A stretch of 64,000 nt of DNA, from the NCBI GenBank assembly GCA_965277425.1, contig CBDICR010000005.1, positions 372,001-436,000 on the forward strand. Reading direction: 5' to 3'. A program made the position numbers and the translations under genes. Shown piece by piece: positions 59,201 through 64,000 of this stretch. The notes under the pieces were generated by a model. That model was not told the origin of the DNA and ran no database searches. It saw only the letters and a list, made by a program, of their open reading frames with translations. Source of the stretch: Poindextera sp965277425. Its GTDB lineage: Bacteria; Pseudomonadota; Alphaproteobacteria; Caulobacterales; Caulobacteraceae. Numbering within the stretch: position 1 is the stretch's first letter; each line of letters starts with the position of its first letter.

Positions 59201-62200
59201 TGATGGCGCTGACCAGGAAGTTGGTCACCGAGCCGCCGACGCCGCCGCCGCCGCCGATGCTCTGCGCCAGGATGCCGAAGGACTGGAAGCCGCCGGTCGA
59301 GATCGCGCCATAGCCGGTCACGTCGACCGTGCCGCCGGCGCCCGAGGCGCCGCCCGAGCCGCCGGTGGCGTCGGTCGCCACCGAGGCGCCGATGCCTGCG
59401 AAATTCAGGGCGAAACTCGCCGCGCCGTCGCCGCCGCCGCCCCCGACGCTCTGGGCCAGAATGCCGTCGGAATAGTCCCCGAGGGTGGTGATCGCGGTCG
59501 CGCCGTCCGCACTGTCAAAGCCGTTGTTGACCACCACCGCGCCGCCGTCACTGGCGCCGCCGCCGGCGCCGCCGACGCTATGCAGCCCGTTCCAGCCGCC
59601 GACGAGGTTGAGGCTGACGCTGGCGGAAAAGCCGCCCTCGCCGCCGCCGCCGCCGACGCTCTGGGCCAATATGCCGTGGGCGTTGTCACCCTCGGTCTCG
59701 ATGCTGCTGCCCGCGCCCGTGCAGAGGGCGCCGGTTAAGGCGCAATTGTTGACGCTGACCGCGCCGCCCGAACCGCCGCCGGCGCCGGCGCCGCCGTCGG
59801 AGAAGGCATAGTCCGCGCCGATCCCCAGTGTGGCGCTGTAGGTCCCGCCGCCGGCGCCGCCGCCGCCGCCGATGCTCTGCGCCGCGATGCCGATCGAGCT
59901 GTCGCCTTCCGTGAAGATGTCGACGCCCGGATTGGCGTTGGTGATGCTGGCCGGGTCGCTGTCGACCGTCACGTCGCCGCCGCCGCCGCCCGCGCCGCCG
60001 GCGCCGCCGATCGCATAGTTGGCGAACAGGCCGAACGAGCCGGTCTCGGCCCCCGAGCCGCCGCCGCCGCCGACGCTCTGGGCGAAGATGCCGTCCGAGC
60101 CCGCGCCGAAGGTGGCGATCTGGCCGTGGTTGGCGACGTCGACCTCACCGCCCGAGCCGGCCGCGCCGCCCGAGCCGCCGATGGTCACCAGCCCCACATC
60201 GCCGCCCGGCAGGCTGTTGCTGCCGGCGTTATCGCCGCCGAACTGCGCAATGTCCGACGGAATGGGAATGGCGCCGACCAGCGGGATGGTGGGAACCTTG
60301 TAGGCCGAATCGCCGGCGCCGCCGCCGCCGCCCAGGCTCTGGGCCTGGATGCCGGCCGAGTCGGCGCCATAGGTGACCAGCTGGGCGCTGTTGGTGACGC
60401 TGACCAGTTCGCCGTCGCCCGAGGCGCCGCCGGAGCCGCCGACCGTGATCAGGCCGGCGTTGGAGCTGCCGTCGCCGCCGCCGCCGCCGATGCTCTGCGC
60501 CAGGATCGCCTGGGAATCGTTGCCCTCGTCGCCGCCGACGGCGTCGCCATAGCCGGTGGTGATCGCCGCGCTGTTGATAACGGTGACCGCCCCGCCGTTC
60601 CCGGCCACCCCGCCCGAGCCGCCGATGACGATGGCGCCGAGGCCGAGGCCCGCGTCGCCGCCGGAGCCGCCGACGCTCTCGGCGAAAATGCCCTGGGACT
60701 TGTTCCCCGAGGTGGTGATGGCGTCCGCCGCGCCGTTCAGCGCCGCCTCGTCCGTGACCTTGACCGCCCCGCCGTCGCCGCCGCCGCCGGTGCGATCCGC
60801 GCCGAAATAGTCGGCCACCGATATGAGGGCGGTCTGGCCGCCGCCGTCACCGCCGCCGCCGCCGATGCTCTGGGCGTAGATGCCGGTCGCGGTGTCGCCG
60901 GCCGTGACGATCGAGCCGGTCTCGGTGACGGAGACCTCGCCGCCGGTCCCGGCGCTCGTTCCGCTGCCGCCGACGCTGATCAGGCCGGTGACCCCGGCGT
61001 CGCCATTGCCGCCGGAGCCGCCGCCGCCGCCGATGCTCTGGGCGTAGATCCCATAGGAGCCGTCGAGCGCGGTGGTGATGTTTCCGGTGTTGCTGACCGT
61101 GACCTTTTCGCCGTCGCCGCCGTCGCCGGCGCTTCCGCCGACGGCGACCGAGAAATTCTTGGTGAAGCTCGACTGGCTCTTACCCGCCAGGGTGAGGATG
61201 AGGCCGCCGCCCGGGAAGAGGCCGACATTGCCGTCGCCGCCATTGCCGCCGCCGCCGCCCAGGCTCTGGGCGACGATGCCGGACGAGTCAGCGCCGGTGG
61301 TCAGGATGTTCCCGACATTGGTGACATCCACGGTGTTGGCGGTCTCGACGCTGCCGCCGGCGCCGCCGATGGTGAGGCTCAGGCTCTTGTTGCCGGCGTT
61401 GCAGGTCGATGTCTCGCCTGGCGCGGCCGGGGCGCACGCCCCGATGAAGAGGGTGGCGACGCGCGAGCTGCCGCCGTTGCCGCCGCCACCGCCGATGCTC
61501 TGCGCCTCGATGCCATTGGAACCGTCGCCCTCGGTGGTGATGTCGCCGGTCTGGTTGACGATCACCGCGCCGCTGGCGTCGCCCATGCCGCCCGAACCGC
61601 CGACGCCGATGGTCAAGGCGCTATTCGCCGCGTCGGGTGTCGAGCTGCCGAGGGCGACGTCAAAGGTGTAGGCCGAGCCGCCATTGCCGCCGCCGCCGCC
61701 GATGCTCTGGGCCAGGACGCCGTTGGCCTCGTCCCCATAGGTGGTGATCGCGCCGGTCGAATCGACCGTAACCGACCCGGCCGTGGCGCCCGAGCCGCCC
61801 GCGCCGCCGAGGCTGAAGCCGATATTGGCCCCGGCCCCATCTTCCTCGTTGCCCGACTTGGCGAGGTTGACGGTGACCGCCAGGCCGCCGTCGCCGCCGC
61901 CGCCGCCGATGCTCTGCGCCTCGATGCCGTTCGAATTGGCGCCGGTCGAGCTCACGACCCCGTTGCTTGAGGTGATGCTGCCGGTCTGGATAGACCCGTA
62001 GCTGGTCACCTGGACATTTCCGGCGGTGTCGCCCATGCCGCCCTGGCCGCCAAGCGTGACGCCGACATCGGTTGCGCCGCCCTGCGTCGCCACGCCGACC
62101 GAAAGGGCCAGGCCGCCGTTGCCGCCGCCGCCGCCCAGGCTTTGCGCCTCGATGGCGTCGGAGCTGTCGCCATAGGTGGTGATGTCGGCGCCGGCGCCGG

Positions 62201-64000
62201 CCGCGCCGTTGGCCACGGTGACGGCGCCGGCCGCGTTGGCGTTGCCGCCGCCGCCGCCGATCGTGACGTTGACCTGTTTCGCCTTAGCGCTGCTGGTGAG
62301 GGTCCCGCTGGCGGCGAAACCGCCGTTGCCGCCGCCGCCGCCGATGCTCTGCGCCAGGATGCCGGCGGAGTTGTCGCCGATCACCGTGTAGGTGGCGGCC
62401 GCGCCGGTCCCGGTCTGAATGACCTGGCCGGTGGTGATGGCGGAGGTGTTGGTAAGCGAAACCGCGCCCGCATAGTTGCCGTCGCCGCCTTTGCCGCCGA
62501 CCGCCGCGCTGAGCGCGACCGGCTCTTCGCCCGAACCGTAGGCGAAGGAAAGGCCAAAGCCGGCGTTGCCGCCGCCGCCGCCGATACTTTGCGCCAGGAT
62601 GCCGATCGAGCTGTCGCCGCCGGCGACGATCGCGCCGCCGCCGTGGGTGACGGTGACGTCGCCCGCGTAGCCGCCGCTGCCGCCCGTGCCGCCGACCGCC
62701 ACCGAGGCCGAGCCGTTCTCGCCCAGCGATGCGGCCAGGCTGCCCGAGAAGCCGCCATTGCCGCCGCCGCCGCCCAAGCTCTGGGCGACGATGCCGTTCG
62801 AGCCGGTTCCGTCGGTGGTCACGGTTCCGTTGTCGGTGACGATCACCGCGCCCGAATTGGTTCCGGCGCCGCCCTCGCCGCCCAGGGCCACCGATACCGC
62901 CGCATTGTCTTGCGACGCGGCGCCGGACAGGACGAAGCCGCCGTTGCCGCCGCCGCCGCCGATGCTCTGGGCGATCACGCCGTTCGAATTGTCGCCGGCG
63001 GTGCTGATGTCGGTATAGCTGGTGACGGTGACCGCGCCGCCGGTCCCGCCGCCCGCGCCAAACCCGCCGAGGCCGAAACTCAAGGACGGGCCCGAACCCA
63101 GGCTTCCCGAAAAGCTGAAGCCGCCGTTACCGCCGCCGCCGCCGATGCTCTGCGCTTCGATACCGTTCGAATTGTCGCCATGGGTATCGATCGAGACCTC
63201 GGTGGCCACGCCGCTGTTCAGGCCACCGCTTTGGACGTTCACCACCTGGCCGGCGCCGCCGTCGGCGCCGAAGCCGCCGATGCTGGCGCCGAGGACGCCG
63301 GACTCGGCGCTGACCCCGCCCGAGAGGCTGAAGCCGCCGTCGCCGCCGCCGCCGCCCAGGCTCTGGGCGAGGACGCCGTTGGAATCGTCGCCCTGGGTGG
63401 TGATGTCGGAATAGCTGGTCACAGACACCAGCGCGCCCGCGTTGCTGCCCGCGCCGCCGAAGCCCCCCAGGCTGAAGGCGCCCGCCGGCCCGTCGGCGCT
63501 GAAACCGCCGGTGATCGAAAAGCCGCCGTCGCCGCCGCCGCCGCCGATGCTCTGGGCGATCACGCCGTTAGAATTGGTCCCTGCCGTCGCGATCGAGACC
63601 ACGACCGGGGCCGCGCCGTTCGGCCCGCCGCTCTGCACCGTCACGTCGCCGGCGTCGGCCCCGCCGCCGCCGCCGCCGCCGACGCTCAGGCCCAGCGCGC
63701 CCGTGCCGGCGCTGATCGCCGCCGAGACGCTGAAGCCGCCCGCGCCGCCGCCGCCGCCGATGCTCTGCGCCGCGATGCCGCTGGAATTGTCCGACGCGAC
63801 GCCCGCGGTCGCCCCGGTGGTGATGTCGGAAAAGCTGGTGACGGCCACCGACCCGGCGCTGTCGCCTGAGCCGCCCGTTCCGCCGAGGCTGAAAGTGGCG
63901 CCGACGCCGTCGGCCGCCGCGCCGGCGATGGAAAAGCCGCCGGCCCCGCCGCCGCCGCCGATGCTCTGCGCCAGCACCCCATCGGCGTTCTGGCCGGAGG
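53262..64000 (-). CDS. AT3: giant glycine-rich autotransporter adhesin (5' end beyond window)
   Basis: More than 3570 residues are visible; the frame is open to the window edge and the repeat unit SGQNADGVLAQSI continues to the last base, so the start lies outside. About 30 repeats of a 55-75-residue unit with (I/V)xAQS(I/L/V)GGGGG(x)GG fill the N-terminal two thirds (to about 57970), followed by shorter units (VFAQSLGGTVGRGGDVGV type) without GGGGG to about 55900, then a less regular part. The autotransporter barrel (about the last 280 residues) starts FEPGVWLKAVGDWSSRSDH and ends GVRYQW at the stop codon: a normal C-terminal beta signal. It is related to the barrels of AT1 and AT2 but carries no OmpA tail. 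Confidence 0.9.
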   Translation of the reverse strand, partial: SGQNADGVLAQSIGGGGGAGGFSIAGAAADGVGATFSLGGTGGSGDSAGSVAVTSFSDITTGATAGVASDNSSGIAAQSIGGGGGAGGFSVSAAISAGTGALGLSVGGGGGGGADAGDVTVQSGGPNGAAPVVVSIATAGTNSNGVIAQSIGGGGGDGGFSITGGFSADGPAGAFSLGGFGGAGSNAGALVSVTSYSDITTQGDDSNGVLAQSLGGGGGDGGFSLSGGVSAESGVLGASIGGFGADGGAGQVVNVQSGGLNSGVATEVSIDTHGDNSNGIEAQSIGGGGGNGGFSFSGSLGSGPSLSFGLGGFGAGGGTGGAVTVTSYTDISTAGDNSNGVIAQSIGGGGGNGGFVLSGAASQDNAAVSVALGGEGGAGTNSGAVIVTDNGTVTTDGTGSNGIVAQSLGGGGGNGGFSGSLAASLGENGSASVAVGGTGGSGGYAGDVTVTHGGGAIVAGGDSSIGILAQSIGGGGGNAGFGLSFAYGSGEEPVALSAAVGGKGGDGNYAGAVSLTNTSAITTGQVIQTGTGAAATYTVIGDNSAGILAQSIGGGGGNGGFAASGTLTSSAKAKQVNVTIGGGGGNANAAGAVTVANGAAGAGADITTYGDSSDAIEAQSLGGGGGNGGLALSVGVATQGGATDVGVTLGGQGGMGDTAGNVQVTSYGSIQTGSITSSNGVVSSTGANSNGIEAQSIGGGGGDGGLAVTVNLAKSGNEEDGAGANIGFSLGGAGGSGATAGSVTVDSTGAITTYGDEANGVLAQSIGGGGGNGGSAYTFDVALGSSTPDAANSALTIGVGGSGGMGDASGAVIVNQTGDITTEGDGSNGIEAQSIGGGGGNGGSSRVATLFIGACAPAAPGETSTCNAGNKSLSLTIGGAGGSVETANTVDVTNVGNILTTGADSSGIVAQSLGGGGGNGGDGNVGLFPGGGLILTLAGKSQSSFTKNFSVAVGGSAGDGGDGEKVTVSNTGNITTALDGSYGIYAQSIGGGGGSGGNGDAGVTGLISVGGSGTSAGTGGEVSVTETGSIVTAGDTATGIYAQSIGGGGGDGGGQTALISVADYFGADRTGGGGDGGAVKVTDEAALNGAADAITTSGNKSQGIFAESVGGSGGDAGLGLGAIVIGGSGGVAGNGGAVTVINSAAITTGYGDAVGGDEGNDSQAILAQSIGGGGGDGSSNAGLITVGGSGGASGDGELVSVTNSAQLVTYGADSAGIQAQSLGGGGGAGDSAYKVPTIPLVGAIPIPSDIAQFGGDNAGSNSLPGGDVGLVTIGGSGGAAGSGGEVDVANHGQIATFGAGSDGIFAQSVGGGGGSGAETGSFGLFANYAIGGAGGAGGGGGDVTVDSDPASITNANPGVDIFTEGDSSIGIAAQSIGGGGGAGGGTYSATLGIGADYAFSDGGAGAGGGSGGAVSVNNCALTGALCTGAGSSIETEGDNAHGILAQSVGGGGGEGGFSASVSLNLVGGWNGLHSVGGAGGGASDGGAVVVNNGFDSADGATAITTLGDYSDGILAQSVGGGGGDGAASFALNFAGIGASVATDATGGSGGASGAGGTVDVTGYGAISTGGFQSFGILAQSIGGGGGVGGSVTNFLVSAITGVDHPTSGVTIGGQGSSGAASAVTVDQTGQVSTLGDDAAGVAAQSIGGGGGVGGDKINFDLSGGASLQSLSTALTIGVGGVGASATNANTSGIVTMDVAGPVVTSGDNAHGVLGQSIGGGGGLGGGAQAVTPIGNSLTLNLGGQGAADNDGRAANITASGLIATGYDIVSVGGLPTLQADPATGGDAYGIVAQSIGGGGGIGGNGHQGDTADTPFTAGLDIVVGGRDGASGNGAVVTVAHSGGDILTSGGGAFGILAQSIGGGGGVGGDGDVAAAGGANSVLIGGGAASAGDGGAVSVSNCTLDSQTHCNGAGGDIVTLGAGASGIVAQSIGGGGGIAGNIDAGFGAPLTAIDSAFGQGGGSGNGGAVTVQGDGDITTHGAGAAGIIAQSLGGGGGLVGGLGDDGIGQSALNFAGSVGGFGAGGVVTIDYAGQIATLGADAAPAVFAESVNGQGAAATPNVMVNVTVGNTSTAGDDSDGVFALSTGMIGAGAVSVTQDGTGSTSGDHSDVIYALSTSQTGDGQAVSVTLDGSLGALGVQSDGIFAQSLGSSTGVGSAVTVTTTGAGAITTAGDNSDGVFAQSLSPGGAGGAVSVNATSSVGTNGAASTAVYAQSVGDLGAGGNVTLNQIGDVATVGAGSTGLFAQSVGPTGAGSVSVDQTGRTYTQGAGADGIQALSSGGAGAGDTVTVDMSGDLEADGAGSDGILAQSAGLISSGAVSVAVAGPSLSSTGSIAATGAGIYAQSLSGLGDAGAVEVSVNGAIRTSGADAQGVFAQSQGGTAGQGSDVEVNATSGELIVTHGAGSDGVYAQSLSGQGGGGTVSVNVADSIGTLGDQSGGIFAQSSGPTGAGSVSVNQSGWLYTQGAGADGIQALSSGGAGASDTVTVDVTGDLEADGAGSDGIVAQSTGLISSGAVSVVLSGPPFSAGSIAANGAGIYAQSLSGLGDAGAVGVSVIGAIRTSGADAQGVFAQSLGGTVGRGGDVGVNATSGELISTFGAGSDGVYAQSLSGQGDGGTVSVNVADSIATAGDQSDGVFAQSQGGGGGAGGAVSVSQAVGQTLSTQGADADGVVAESLRGAGANGLSGAAAVNVAVNGVISTSGAGAAGVLATTDASGDVTVVGGLRGAIMTTGVGADAIDASNTGGGAGDVTVDVAGVIAAGGDGVLAASNASGTVKVDTAPGSILQAGLTGIEAIQTGAGGGVTVDSLGVITYAGQTGIDAEVTDAGSAAGVVVSANSISADGAGIFAQAAGAGDVTVDTLAGSTLVAGLGGLGDGIDAEASHGSVQVIADGAVEAAGDGVLATSQAGAVSIDVTANLLSSNASAIATSSGGNTTIDITGAQSAPNLVAGLGTATTAVIDVAQGPGSTTTITNSAFSTIRSVGGAPVDLALHASGATGSVDLVNNGVLVGDIDLGGLTSAASATSVTNAAGAVWRASGANSLGSGQGADTLSNGGYFGTSGAVTTISFGADSAGNILTNTGAIRVGEAAGSPAAPHASSLVINHLATFANSGTIDLQDGATTPDRSLNAPGAAFVGSGASNLALDVVLGGSASTADTLNVGSTAGSTHLLLHDVNPGGGGNTGPAGIALVTTTGANGAAAFTLDPTSSDYATVSGQAVLKKGLWVYALDNRPTASVLVSGPGPEAYQFAPLVTAAQQIWSLGAVWQDRQDDLRDGSVPLAAAGREVQLAALDGGALPAPTAPAFEPGVWLKAVGDWSSRSDHVSPMPGIGYDTGYGQSDYGLVGGVDATRQNLFARGDVALAGVSFGYLHSNLNFDASPSQASFEGWTYGLYGAYVHDHIFIDAQLNGDVLDLRIDAPTVPFTGKTHADSYGGQISGGLRYTVGGGVLEPSATLVGVRTDIGDLGVSGTTVHPGVNDSLRAGLGLRYSGLVASTEKVRLKLFGEAKLWNEFDADNHVTLLSAGPALPLADDFRGVFGELVGGLNLYGAGGHASAFIDASVKFKAGYVDSGARLGVRYQW

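Overview
The window looks like chromosome of a high-G+C alphaproteobacterium, most likely of the family Caulobacteraceae (Caulobacter/Phenylobacterium type; I cannot separate these). The reasons are a GapR-type nucleoid protein, a Caulobacter-like MotA, the short homogentisate dioxygenase, a DUF6491 protein, and very large alphaproteobacterial-style autotransporters. No rRNA, tRNA, IS element, prophage or CRISPR array was seen.

Layout. 1-5.2 kb (minus strand): GST fragment, a small secreted DUF6491 protein, mnmC, a tiny Ala/Ser lipoprotein, motA and a periplasmic lytic transglycosylase. 5.3-8.4 kb (plus): rpmJ behind a clear sigma-70-like promoter, gapR, a small basic protein, then mannose-1-phosphate guanylyltransferase and an AGE-family sugar isomerase. 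9.4-13.8 kb (minus): autotransporter AT1 carrying an OmpA-like C-terminal domain. 14.4-21.3 kb (plus): an AraC regulator and a tightly overlapping operon for a CDP-linked, probably C-methyl-branched 6-deoxyhexose (rfbF, rfbG, C-methyltransferase, epimerase, reductase) plus a further methyltransferase. 21.3-28.5 kb (minus): GDP-fucose synthase, a DUF268 protein, an AT-rich GT2 glycosyltransferase, a GT11 fucosyltransferase, and two DUF2827 proteins flanking an unknown secreted protein. 28.6-32.7 kb (minus): a trimeric autotransporter adhesin with a very repetitive coiled-coil stalk. 33.2-37.6 kb: two sulfotransferase-like genes and two GT25 glycosyltransferases. 37.6-42.9 kb: small secreted proteins, a HAD hydrolase with pterin carbinolamine dehydratase, a serine hydrolase and a PlsC-like acyltransferase. 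43.4-47.4 kb (minus): AT2, paralogue of AT1. 47.7-52.3 kb: SDR, MarR regulator, hmgA, hppD and divergent phhA (phenylalanine/tyrosine catabolism, with phhB at 39.8 kb). 52.4-53.2 kb: an outer-membrane MetA-type protein. 53.3-64.0 kb (minus): a giant glycine-rich autotransporter AT3 running off the window.

How it fits together. The dominant theme is the cell surface: four very large adhesin-type proteins embedded with genes for nucleotide sugars (GDP-mannose/fucose, CDP-branched deoxyhexose), glycosyltransferases and sulfotransferases. The most unusual observations are (i) AT1 and AT2, in which a passenger and an autotransporter-type beta-barrel are followed by about 30 prolines and an OmpA-like peptidoglycan-binding domain; (ii) a near-identical 1.7-kb direct repeat shared by AT1 and AT2 that flanks the whole glycan/adhesin locus, so recombination could excise about 34 kb and leave an intact chimeric adhesin; (iii) paired inverted-repeat elements built of 9-nt units behind both genes; and (iv) a trimeric adhesin stalk that changes from hendecad to heptad periodicity. 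A palindrome in the hppD-phhA divergent promoter is a good candidate operator for the adjacent MarR protein.
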